Origin: Rhynchopus euleeides
Taxonomy: Eukaryota; Euglenozoa; Diplonemea; Diplonemida; Diplonemidae
Assembly (NCBI GenBank): GCA_963210315.1
Contig: OY723320.1
Coordinates: 1,302,001-1,366,000 of the forward strand
DNA: 64,000 nt
Reading direction: 5' to 3'
In this document: positions 43,501 to 55,149 of the stretch, piece by piece
Layout: each line of letters starts with the position of its first letter
Position numbering within the stretch: position 1 is the stretch's first letter
Translations under genes and position numbers: made by a program
Notes under the pieces: generated by a model
Database searches by the model: none
Told to the model about the DNA's origin: nothing
What the model saw: only the letters and a program-made list of their open reading frames with translations

Positions 43501-46500
43501 GTCTGGACATCACTGCCTGGCTCGGCCCAGGGTCTGGACACCACTCCTGGGCTCGGCCCAGGGTCTGGACACCACTCCCTGGCTCGGCCCAGGGTCTGGA
43601 CATCACTCCTGGGCTCGGCCCAGGGTCTGGACACCACTCCCTGGCTCGGCCCAGGGTCTGGACATCACTCCTGGGCTCGGCCCAGGGTCTGGACATCACT
43701 CCTGGGCTCGGCCCAGGGTCTGGACACCACTCCCGGGCTCGGCCCAGGGTCTGGACATCACTCCTGGGCTCGGCCCAGGGTCTGGACATCACTCCTGGGC
43801 TCGGCCCAGGGTCTGGACACCACTCCCGGGCTCGGCCCAGGGTCTGGACATCACTCCTGGGCTCGGCCCAGGGTCTGGACACCACTCCCTGGCTCGGCCC
43901 AGGGTCTGGACACCACTCCTGGGCTCGGCCCAGGGTCTGGACATCACTCCTGGGCTCGGCCCAGGGTCTGGACACCACTCCCGGGCTCGGCCCAGGGTCT
44001 GGACATCACTCCTGGGCTCGGCCCAGGGTCTGGACATCACTCCTGGGCTCGGCCCAGTGTCTGGACACCACTCCCTGGCTCGGCCCAGGGTCTGGACACC
44101 ACTCCCTGGCTCGGCCCAGGGTCTGGACACCACTCCTGGGCTCGGCCCAGGGTCTGGACATCACTCCTGGGCTCGGCCCAGTGTCTGGACACCACTCCCT
44201 GGCTCGGCCCAGGGTCTGGACATCACTCCTGGGCTCGGCCCAGGGTCTGGACACCACTCCCTGGCTCGGCCCAGGGTCTGGACATCACTGCCTGGCTCGG
44301 CCCAGGGTCTGGACACCACTCCAGGGCTCGGCCCAGGGTCTGGACACCACTCCCTGGCTCGGCCCAGGGTCTGGACACCACTCCCTGGCTCGGCCCAGGG
44401 TCTGGACACCACTCCCTGGCTCGGCCCAGGGTCTGGACATCACTGCCTGGCTCGGCCCAGGGTCTGGACACCACTCCCTGGCTCGGCCCAGGGTCTGGAC
44501 ATCACTCCTGGGCTCGGCCCAGGGTCTGGACACCACTCCCTGGCTCGGCCCAGGGTCTGGACACCACTCCTGGGCTCGGCCCAGGGTCTGGACATCACTC
44601 CTGGGCTCGGCCCAGGGTCTGGACACCACTCCCGGGCTCGGCCCAGGGTCTGGACATCACTCCTGGGCTCGGCCCAGGGTCTGGACATCACTCCTGGGCT
44701 CGGCCCAGTGTCTGGACACCACTCCCTGGCTCGGCCCAGGGTCTGGACACCACTCCCTGGCTCGGCCCAGGGTCTGGACACCACTCCTGGGCTCGGCCCA
44801 GGGTCTGGACATCACTCCTGGGCTCGGCCCAGTGTCTGGACACCACTCCCTGGCTCGGCCCAGGGTCTGGACACCACTCCTGGGCTCGGCCCAGGGTCTG
44901 GACATCACTCCTGGGCTCGGCCCAGGGTCTGGACATCACTCCTGGGCTCGGCCCAGGGTCTGGACACCACTCCCGGGCTCGGCCCAGGGTCTGGACATCA
45001 CTCCTGGGCTCGGCCCAGGGTCTGGACACCACTCCCTGGCTCGGCCCAGGGTCTGGACATCACTCCTGGGCTCGGCCCAGGGTCTGGACACCACTCCCTG
45101 GCTCGGCCCAGGGTCTGGACATCACTCCTGGGCTCGGCCCAGGGTCTGGACACCACTCCCGGGCTCGGCCCAGGGTCTGGACATCACTCCTGGGCTCGGC
45201 CCAGGGTCTGGACACCACTCCCTGGCTCGGCCCAGGGTCTGGACATCACTGCCTGGCTCGGCCCAGGGTCTGGACACCACTCCAGGGCTCGGCCCAGGGT
45301 CTGGACACCACTCCCTGGCTCGGCCCAGGGTCTGGACACCACTCCCTGGCTCGGCCCAGGGTCTGGACACCACTCCCTGGCTCGGCCCAGGGTCTGGACA
45401 TCACTGCCTGGCTCGGCCCAGGGTCTGGACACCACTCCCTGGCTCGGCCCAGGGTCTGGACATCACTCCTGGGCTCGGCCCAGGGTCTGGACACCACTCC
45501 CTGGCTCGGCCCAGGGTCTGGACATCACTCCTGGGCTCGGCCCAGGGTCTGGACACCACTCCCGGGCTCGGCCCAGGGTCTGGACATCACTCCTGGGCTC
45601 GGCCCAGGGTCTGGACACCACTCCCTGGCTCGGCCCAGGGTCTGGACATCACTGCCTGGCTCGGCCCAGGGTCTGGACACCACTCCTGGGCTCGGCCCAG
45701 GGTCTGGACATCACTCCTGGGCTCGGCCCAGTGTCTGGACACCACTCCCTGGCTCGGCCCAGGGTCTGGACACCACTCCCTGGCTCGGCCCAGGGTCTGG
45801 ACATCACTGCCTGGCTCGGCCCAGGGTCTGGACACCACTCCTGGGCTCGGCCCAGGGTCTGGACACCACTCCCTGGCTCGGCCCAGGGTCTGGACATCAC
45901 TCCTGGGCTCGGCCCAGGGTCTGGACACCACTCCCTGGCTCGGCCCAGGGTCTGGACATCACTCCTGGGCTCGGCCCAGGGTCTGGACATCACTCCTGGG
46001 CTCGGCCCAGGGTCTGGACACCACTCCCGGGCTCGGCCCAGGGTCTGGACATCACTCCTGGGCTCGGCCCAGGGTCTGGACATCACTCCTGGGCTCGGCC
46101 CAGGGTCTGGACACCACTCCCGGGCTCGGCCCAGGGTCTGGACATCACTCCTGGGCTCGGCCCAGGGTCTGGACACCACTCCCTGGCTCGGCCCAGGGTC
46201 TGGACACCACTCCTGGGCTCGGCCCAGGGTCTGGACATCACTCCTGGGCTCGGCCCAGGGTCTGGACACCACTCCCGGGCTCGGCCCAGGGTCTGGACAT
46301 CACTCCTGGGCTCGGCCCAGGGTCTGGACATCACTCCTGGGCTCGGCCCAGTGTCTGGACACCACTCCCTGGCTCGGCCCAGGGTCTGGACACCACTCCC
46401 TGGCTCGGCCCAGGGTCTGGACACCACTCCTGGGCTCGGCCCAGGGTCTGGACATCACTCCTGGGCTCGGCCCAGTGTCTGGACACCACTCCCTGGCTCG

Positions 46501-49500
46501 GCCCAGGGTCTGGACACCACTCCTGGGCTCGGCCCAGGGTCTGGACATCACTCCTGGGCTCGGCCCAGGGTCTGGACATCACTCCTGGGCTCGGCCCAGG
46601 GTCTGGACACCACTCCCGGGCTCGGCCCAGGGTCTGGACATCACTCCTGGGCTCGGCCCAGGGTCTGGACACCACTCCCTGGCTCGGCCCAGGGTCTGGA
46701 CATCACTCCTGGGCTCGGCCCAGGGTCTGGACACCACTCCCTGGCTCGGCCCAGGGTCTGGACATCACTCCTGGGCTCGGCCCAGGGTCTGGACACCACT
46801 CCCGGGCTCGGCCCAGGGTCTGGACATCACTCCTGGGCTCGGCCCAGGGTCTGGACACCACTCCCTGGCTCGGCCCAGGGTCTGGACATCACTGCCTGGC
46901 TCGGCCCAGGGTCTGGACACCACTCCAGGGCTCGGCCCAGGGTCTGGACATCACTCCTGGGCTCGGCCCAGTGTCTGGACACCACTCCCTGGCTCGGCCC
47001 AGGGTCTGGACACCACTCCCTGGCTCGGCCCAGGGTCTGGACATCACTGCCTGGCTCGGCCCAGGGTCTGGACACCACTCCTGGGCTCGGCCCAGGGTCT
47101 GGACACCACTCCCGGGCTCGGCCCAGGGTCTGGACATCACTCCTGGGCTCGGCCCAGGGTCTGGACATCACTCCTGGGCTCGGCCCAGTGTCTGGACACC
47201 ACTCCCTGGCTCGGCCCAGGGTCTGGACACCACTCCCTGGCTCGGCCCAGGGTCTGGACACCACTCCTGGGCTCGGCCCAGGGTCTGGACATCACTCCTG
47301 GGCTCGGCCCAGTGTCTGGACACCACTCCCTGGCTCGGCCCAGGGTCTGGACACCACTCCCTGGCTCGGCCCAGGGTCTGGACACCACTCCCGGGCTCGG
47401 CCCAGGGTCTGGACATCACTCCTGGGCTCGGCCCAGGGTCTGGACATCACTCCTGGGCTCGGCCCAGTGTCTGGACACCACTCCCTGGCTCGGCCCAGGG
47501 TCTGGACACCACTCCTGGGCTCGGCCCAGGGTCTGGACATCACTCCTGGGCTCGGCCCAGTGTCTGGACACCACTCCCTGGCTCGGCCCAGGGTCTGGAC
47601 ATCACTCCTGGGCTCGGCCCAGTGTCTGGACACCACTCCCTGGCTCGGCCCAGGGTCTGGACACCACTCCCTGGCTCGGCCCAGGGTCTGGACATCACTG
47701 CCTGGCTCGGCCCAGGGTCTGGACACCACTCCTGGGCTCGGCCCAGGGTCTGGACACCACTCCCGGGCTCGGCCCAGGGTCTGGACATCACTCCTGGGCT
47801 CGGCCCAGGGTCTGGACATCACTCCTGGGCTCGGCCCAGTGTCTGGACACCACTCCCTGGCTCGGCCCAGGGTCTGGACACCACTCCCTGGCTCGGCCCA
47901 GGGTCTGGACACCACTCCTGGGCTCGGCCCAGGGTCTGGACATCACTCCTGGGCTCGGCCCAGTGTCTGGACACCACTCCCTGGCTCGGCCCAGGGTCTG
48001 GACACCACTCCTGGGCTCGGCCCAGGGTCTGGACATCACTCCTGGGCTCGGCCCAGGGTCTGGACATCACTCCTGGGCTCGGCCCAGGGTCTGGACACCA
48101 CTCCCGGGCTCGGCCCAGGGTCTGGACATCACTCCTGGGCTCGGCCCAGGGTCTGGACACCACTCCCTGGCTCGGCCCAGGGTCTGGACATCACTCCTGG
48201 GCTCGGCCCAGGGTCTGGACACCACTCCCTGGCTCGGCCCAGGGTCTGGACATCACTCCTGGGCTCGGCCCAGGGTCTGGACACCACTCCCGGGCTCGGC
48301 CCAGGGTCTGGACATCACTCCTGGGCTCGGCCCAGGGTCTGGACACCACTCCCTGGCTCGGCCCAGGGTCTGGACATCACTGCCTGGCTCGGCCCAGGGT
48401 CTGGACACCACTCCAGGGCTCGGCCCAGGGTCTGGACACCACTCCCTGGCTCGGCCCAGGGTCTGGACACCACTCCCTGGCTCGGCCCAGGGTCTGGACA
48501 CCACTCCCTGGCTCGGCCCAGGGTCTGGACATCACTGCCTGGCTCGGCCCAGGGTCTGGACACCACTCCCTGGCTCGGCCCAGGGTCTGGACATCACTCC
48601 TGGGCTCGGCCCAGGGTCTGGACACCACTCCCTGGCTCGGCCCAGGGTCTGGACATCACTCCTGGGCTCGGCCCAGGGTCTGGACACCACTCCCGGGCTC
48701 GGCCCAGGGTCTGGACATCACTCCTGGGCTCGGCCCAGGGTCTGGACACCACTCCCTGGCTCGGCCCAGGGTCTGGACATCACTGCCTGGCTCGGCCCAG
48801 GGTCTGGACACCACTCCTGGGCTCGGCCCAGGGTCTGGACATCACTCCTGGGCTCGGCCCAGTGTCTGGACACCACTCCCTGGCTCGGCCCAGGGTCTGG
48901 ACACCACTCCCTGGCTCGGCCCAGGGTCTGGACATCACTGCCTGGCTCGGCCCAGGGTCTGGACACCACTCCTGGGCTCGGCCCAGGGTCTGGACACCAC
49001 TCCCTGGCTCGGCCCAGGGTCTGGACATCACTCCTGGGCTCGGCCCAGGGTCTGGACACCACTCCCTGGCTCGGCCCAGGGTCTGGACATCACTCCTGGG
49101 CTCGGCCCAGGGTCTGGACATCACTCCTGGGCTCGGCCCAGGGTCTGGACACCACTCCCGGGCTCGGCCCAGGGTCTGGACATCACTCCTGGGCTCGGCC
49201 CAGGGTCTGGACATCACTCCTGGGCTCGGCCCAGGGTCTGGACACCACTCCCGGGCTCGGCCCAGGGTCTGGACATCACTCCTGGGCTCGGCCCAGGGTC
49301 TGGACACCACTCCCTGGCTCGGCCCAGGGTCTGGACACCACTCCTGGGCTCGGCCCAGGGTCTGGACATCACTCCTGGGCTCGGCCCAGGGTCTGGACAC
49401 CACTCCCGGGCTCGGCCCAGGGTCTGGACATCACTCCTGGGCTCGGCCCAGGGTCTGGACATCACTCCTGGGCTCGGCCCAGTGTCTGGACACCACTCCC

Positions 49501-52500
49501 TGGCTCGGCCCAGGGTCTGGACACCACTCCCTGGCTCGGCCCAGGGTCTGGACACCACTCCTGGGCTCGGCCCAGGGTCTGGACATCACTCCTGGGCTCG
49601 GCCCAGTGTCTGGACACCACTCCCTGGCTCGGCCCAGGGTCTGGACATCACTCCTGGGCTCGGCCCAGGGTCTGGACACCACTCCCTGGCTCGGCCCAGG
49701 GTCTGGACATCACTGCCTGGCTCGGCCCAGGGTCTGGACACCACTCCAGGGCTCGGCCCAGGGTCTGGACACCACTCCCTGGCTCGGCCCAGGGTCTGGA
49801 CACCACTCCCTGGCTCGGCCCAGGGTCTGGACACCACTCCCTGGCTCGGCCCAGGGTCTGGACATCACTGCCTGGCTCGGCCCAGGGTCTGGACACCACT
49901 CCCTGGCTCGGCCCAGGGTCTGGACATCACTCCTGGGCTCGGCCCAGGGTCTGGACACCACTCCCTGGCTCGGCCCAGGGTCTGGACATCACTCCTGGGC
50001 TCGGCCCAGGGTCTGGACACCACTCCCGGGCTCGGCCCAGGGTCTGGACATCACTCCTGGGCTCGGCCCAGGGTCTGGACACCACTCCCTGGCTCGGCCC
50101 AGGGTCTGGACATCACTGCCTGGCTCGGCCCAGGGTCTGGACACCACTCCTGGGCTCGGCCCAGGGTCTGGACATCACTCCTGGGCTCGGCCCAGTGTCT
50201 GGACACCACTCCCTGGCTCGGCCCAGGGTCTGGACACCACTCCCTGGCTCGGCCCAGGGTCTGGACATCACTGCCTGGCTCGGCCCAGGGTCTGGACACC
50301 ACTCCTGGGCTCGGCCCAGGGTCTGGACACCACTCCCTGGCTCGGCCCAGGGTCTGGACATCACTCCTGGGCTCGGCCCAGGGTCTGGACACCACTCCCT
50401 GGCTCGGCCCAGGGTCTGGACATCACTCCTGGGCTCGGCCCAGGGTCTGGACATCACTCCTGGGCTCGGCCCAGGGTCTGGACACCACTCCCTGGCTCGG
50501 CCCAGGGTCTGGACATCACTCCTGGGCTCGGCCCAGGGTCTGGACACCACTCCCTGGCTCGGCCCAGGGTCTGGACATCACTCCTGGGCTCGGCCCAGGG
50601 TCTGGACACCACTCCCGGGCTCGGCCCAGGGTCTGGACATCACTCCTGGGCTCGGCCCAGGGTCTGGACACCACTCCCTGGCTCGGCCCAGGGTCTGGAC
50701 ATCACTGCCTGGCTCGGCCCAGGGTCTGGACACCACTCCAGGGCTCGGCCCAGGGTCTGGACATCACTCCTGGGCTCGGCCCAGTGTCTGGACACCACTC
50801 CCTGGCTCGGCCCAGGGTCTGGACACCACTCCCTGGCTCGGCCCAGGGTCTGGACATCACTGCCTGGCTCGGCCCAGGGTCTGGACACCACTCCTGGGCT
50901 CGGCCCAGGGTCTGGACACCACTCCCGGGCTCGGCCCAGGGTCTGGACATCACTCCTGGGCTCGGCCCAGGGTCTGGACATCACTCCTGGGCTCGGCCCA
51001 GTGTCTGGACACCACTCCCTGGCTCGGCCCAGGGTCTGGACACCACTCCCTGGCTCGGCCCAGGGTCTGGACACCACTCCTGGGCTCGGCCCAGGGTCTG
51101 GACATCACTCCTGGGCTCGGCCCAGTGTCTGGACACCACTCCCTGGCTCGGCCCAGGGTCTGGACACCACTCCCTGGCTCGGCCCAGGGTCTGGACACCA
51201 CTCCCGGGCTCGGCCCAGGGTCTGGACATCACTCCTGGGCTCGGCCCAGGGTCTGGACATCACTCCTGGGCTCGGCCCAGTGTCTGGACACCACTCCCTG
51301 GCTCGGCCCAGGGTCTGGACACCACTCCTGGGCTCGGCCCAGGGTCTGGACATCACTCCTGGGCTCGGCCCAGTGTCTGGACACCACTCCCTGGCTCGGC
51401 CCAGGGTCTGGACACCACTCCTGGGCTCGGCCCAGGGTCTGGACATCACTCCTGGGCTCGGCCCAGGGTCTGGACATCACTCCTGGGCTCGGCCCAGGGT
51501 CTGGACACCACTCCCGGGCTCGGCCCAGGGTCTGGACATCACTCCTGGGCTCGGCCCAGGGTCTGGACACCACTCCCTGGCTCGGCCCAGGGTCTGGACA
51601 TCACTCCTGGGCTCGGCCCAGGGTCTGGACACCACTCCCTGGCTCGGCCCAGGGTCTGGACATCACTCCTGGGCTCGGCCCAGGGTCTGGACACCACTCC
51701 CGGGCTCGGCCCAGGGTCTGGACATCACTCCTGGGCTCGGCCCAGGGTCTGGACACCACTCCCTGGCTCGGCCCAGGGTCTGGACATCACTGCCTGGCTC
51801 GGCCCAGGGTCTGGACACCACTCCAGGGCTCGGCCCAGGGTCTGGACATCACTCCTGGGCTCGGCCCAGTGTCTGGACACCACTCCCTGGCTCGGCCCAG
51901 GGTCTGGACACCACTCCCTGGCTCGGCCCAGGGTCTGGACATCACTGCCTGGCTCGGCCCAGGGTCTGGACACCACTCCTGGGCTCGGCCCAGGGTCTGG
52001 ACACCACTCCCGGGCTCGGCCCAGGGTCTGGACATCACTCCTGGGCTCGGCCCAGGGTCTGGACATCACTCCTGGGCTCGGCCCAGTGTCTGGACACCAC
52101 TCCCTGGCTCGGCCCAGGGTCTGGACACCACTCCCTGGCTCGGCCCAGGGTCTGGACACCACTCCTGGGCTCGGCCCAGGGTCTGGACATCACTCCTGGG
52201 CTCGGCCCAGTGTCTGGACACCACTCCCTGGCTCGGCCCAGGGTCTGGACACCACTCCTGGGCTCGGCCCAGGGTCTGGACATCACTCCTGGGCTCGGCC
52301 CAGGGTCTGGACATCACTCCTGGGCTCGGCCCAGGGTCTGGACACCACTCCCGGGCTCGGCCCAGGGTCTGGACATCACTCCTGGGCTCGGCCCAGGGTC
52401 TGGACACCACTCCCTGGCTCGGCCCAGGGTCTGGACATCACTCCTGGGCTCGGCCCAGGGTCTGGACACCACTCCCTGGCTCGGCCCAGGGTCTGGACAT

Positions 52501-52884
52501 CACTCCTGGGCTCGGCCCAGGGTCTGGACACCACTCCCGGGCTCGGCCCAGGGTCTGGACATCACTCCTGGGCTCGGCCCAGGGTCTGGACACCACTCCC
52601 TGGCTCGGCCCAGGGTCTGGACATCACTGCCTGGCTCGGCCCAGGGTCTGGACACCACTCCTGGGCTCGGCCCAGGGTCTGGACATCACTCCCGGGCTCG
52701 GCCCAGGGTCTGGACATCACTCCTGGGCTCGGCCCAGGGTCTGGACATCACTCCCGGGCTCGGCCCAGGGTCTGGACATCACTGCCTGGCTCGGCCCAGG
52801 GTCTGGACACCACTCCTGGGCTCGGCCCAGGGTCTCGACACCACTCCTGGGCTCGGCCCAGGGTCTGGACACCACTGGGCCGAG
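31588..52884 (+). repeat. Giant satellite: 687 head-to-tail monomers of exactly 31 bp
   Basis: The monomer starts CGGCCCAGGGTCTGGACA and continues T/C-CACTCC..GGGCT. Monomer starts were checked at 31588, 31619, 42004, 52761, 52792 and 52854. All lie on one 31-bp grid (52854-31588 = 686 x 31), so the whole array shows no net insertion or deletion. Variation is by substitution at a few sites only: ACATCAC/ACACCAC; TCCTGGGCT/TCCCGGGCT/TCCCTGGCT/TGCCTGGCT/TCCAGGGCT; AGGGTCT/AGTGTCT. Each monomer can form a hairpin CCTGGGC-TCG-GCCCAGG. Because 31 = 1 mod 3 and the usual monomer has no stop, the plus strand is open in all three frames (7,143, 5,609 and 5,074 codons, repeating every 31 residues). 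This is very probably non-coding satellite DNA, not a protein gene. Confidence 0.95.
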
Positions 52885-52996
52885 CCCAGGAGTGGTGTCC
52901 AGACCCTGGGCCGAGCCCAGGAGTGATGTCCAGACTCTGGGACGGCTCAGGAGTGCTGTCCAGACCCTGGGCCGAGCCCAGGAGTGATGTCCAGAC
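52875..52996 (-). repeat. Inverted terminus of the satellite, about four flipped monomers
   Basis: After ...GTCTGGACACCACT the array flips to GGGCCGAGCCCAGGAGTGGT and continues as four monomers on the opposite strand with more substitutions (CTCTGGGACGGCTCAGGAG), then unique sequence. The switch point coincides with the arm of the monomer hairpin. Confidence 0.85.
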
Positions 52997-53691
52997 ACTG
53001 TCTGGAGGGGAAGCTCCCCGCAGTGAGTGGTCGGGGGCCGTGGCCACGACCTCGGGCCGATGTCCAGCCGAGCAGAACGTGGCGCCCGGAGTACCGAGTG
53101 TTTGCTCCACTCGGCGGGGGTTCGATGCAGGACCCCTTCCCAGACATCTCCTCAGTGCCTGCATCGATCCCCTCCGTCAGGGATCTTGCTGTGTGTAACA
53201 TTAGCACAAGACCTAAAGCTGCATCGCGTACCCATCCTTCGGAACCGTGCGATGTGCAATATTGTGTTCATGTAGCTAACTCGGAGAGTATCTTAGTGAT
53301 CCCGCAAGGCTAGCTATATTTGCACCGTCCAATCAAATCTTGCTCAGCTTCGACTTGGCGCCGAGAGAGTTACGAGCGCTGCCCATAGAATCAGGTGTGC
53401 CGGGCGTGTGTGTCAACACACGCAGACTCCTGCATACAGTAGACGGCCTACAGGCGAGGCGGAGTGTGACCTACTGTTGGGGGTGGTGAACTGGTCTGCG
53501 ACGTCATCCTCATCCTGCTGGTGTGCGACGTCTCCACCTCCTGCGGCGCAGGGGGCCTTGTGATCTGGACCGCTGGGGCAGCGCGGTGCAACGTCGGAGT
53601 GCGGACGGGCCAAGTCCCCCTGCTCCTGTGCATGCAGCGCAGATTTCTTGTTGCTGCGGTCCAGACAGCGGGCCGAGACCGGATGTGATGT
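52997..53691. other. Spacer between the two satellite arrays
   Basis: Unique-looking GC-rich DNA. No gene, tRNA or rRNA was recognised. Confidence 0.5.
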
Positions 53692-54373
53692 CGGCCCACC
53701 CTCGGGACATCACTGCCTAGCTCGGCCCACCCTCTGGACAGGACTGCCTGGCTCGGCCCATTCTCGGGACAGCACTGACTGGCTCGGCCCACCCTCGGGA
53801 CAGCACTGTCTGGCTCGGCCCAGTCTCGGGACAGCACTGCCTGGCTCGGCCCACTCTCGGGACAGCACTGACTGGCTCGGCCCACCCTTGGGACAGCACT
53901 GTCTGGCTCGGCCCACCCTTGGGACAGCACTGCCTGGCTCGGCCCATTCTCGGGACAGCACTGCCTGGCTCGGCCCACCCTCGGGACAGCACTGCCTGGC
54001 TCGGCCCAGTCTCGGGACAGCACTGCCTGGCTCGGCCCACTCTCGGGACAGCACTGACTGGCTCGGCCCACCCTCGGGACAGCACTGTCTGGCTCGGCCC
54101 AGTCTCGGGACAGCACTGCCTGGCTCGGCCCACTCTCGGGACAGCACTGACTGGCTCGGCGCACCCTTGGGACAGCACTGCCTGGCTCGGCCCACTCTCG
54201 GGACAGCACTGTCTGGCTCGGCCCACCCTTGGGACAGCACTGCCTGGCTCGGCCCATTCTCGGGACAGCACTGTCTGGCTCGGCCCACCCTTGGGATTGC
54301 ACTGCCTGGCTCGGCCCATTCTCGGGACAGCACTGCCTGGCTCGGCCCAGTCTCGGGACAACACTGCCTGGCT
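53692..54373 (+). repeat. Second 31-bp satellite, 22 monomers, diverged from the first
   Basis: The monomer starts CGGCCCA then (C/T)(C/T)CTCGGGACAG and ends CTGGCT. Starts lie on an exact 31-bp grid from 53692 to 54343. CGGCCCA, GGACA, CACT and GGCT occupy the same positions as in the large array, so both descend from one 31-bp unit, but they are otherwise clearly different. The next unit (54374) is degenerate. All open frames across it are by-products of the stop-free unit. Confidence 0.92.
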
Positions 54374-55149
54374 CCGCTTCGTGCCAGCACGAGCACTCGC
54401 CGTTGCTCCTGCATTGCCCCAGGCGGCCAGCTCCCCTCTTGGCCCAGGATGACAGGTTGATCTCAATGTTTACCCGTGACACGGGCCCCGCCGTGCCTTC
54501 TCGTCCTGTGAGGGCTGAACAATGCACAGGGACCGCTCGACATTATTTTTTGGGTCCAAATGCGTGCTCCCAGCTAGGGGCCACCCAACTCCCCGCCCTT
54601 TTTTTTGCCTCCGATTTTGCCCATTTTCGGCCCATTTTGCCCTGCACCAGCCTGCACTTTTTTGCACCGGCTAGCGAAGACCCCCTTTGTAGGAGAATTC
54701 GGTAAAAAATCGGTTTTTGGCCACTTTTTCCACTATTTTTCCAGATTTTGGCACCGCCATCAGTTCGTCAGTATTCATCGAACTGAGGTACAACCGGCCT
54801 CGACCGCTCCCTCGCTTGAATACAATTGTCAGTGGCACGTGTTCAACTGCCTTTTGGTGCCGTTTGTAATGCGTATCTCCCTCGGCGCCTTGCCAAGGAC
54901 GATGTACCCTGAGGAGGACCGCTCGAAGACAGGCAACACCACCTCCGTAGGAGAGTGTCGACGGCGCCCAGCCAGCGCCCAGAAACAGTAGTGCGCAACT
55001 GAGCCCTGCACAAATTATGGGTACTTGAGACTGATGTGGAGGAATTCGAGGGATGGTCACAAGACCGCTCACCCCTCACACCCCGACCCTTCTTGCATTT
55101 CCGCAGGAAGGTGCTCATGTGACCTGCAATTGGGAACGGGCACCCCAGG
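54374..55149. other. Intergenic
   Basis: T-rich and C-rich stretches. No supportable gene. Confidence 0.5.

Noticed and set aside
31588-52884. CRISPR array
   Set aside because: Monomers are contiguous with no unique spacers, and there are no cas genes in this eukaryotic context.
31556-53198. Giant open frames of 7,143, 5,609 and 5,074 codons, and many shorter ones on the minus strand
   Set aside because: All are by-products of a stop-free 31-bp satellite whose length is not a multiple of three; the same DNA is open in every plus frame.
53448-54527. Open frames of 359 (minus) and 270 (plus) codons over the second array
   Set aside because: Same explanation: translated 31-bp repeats.
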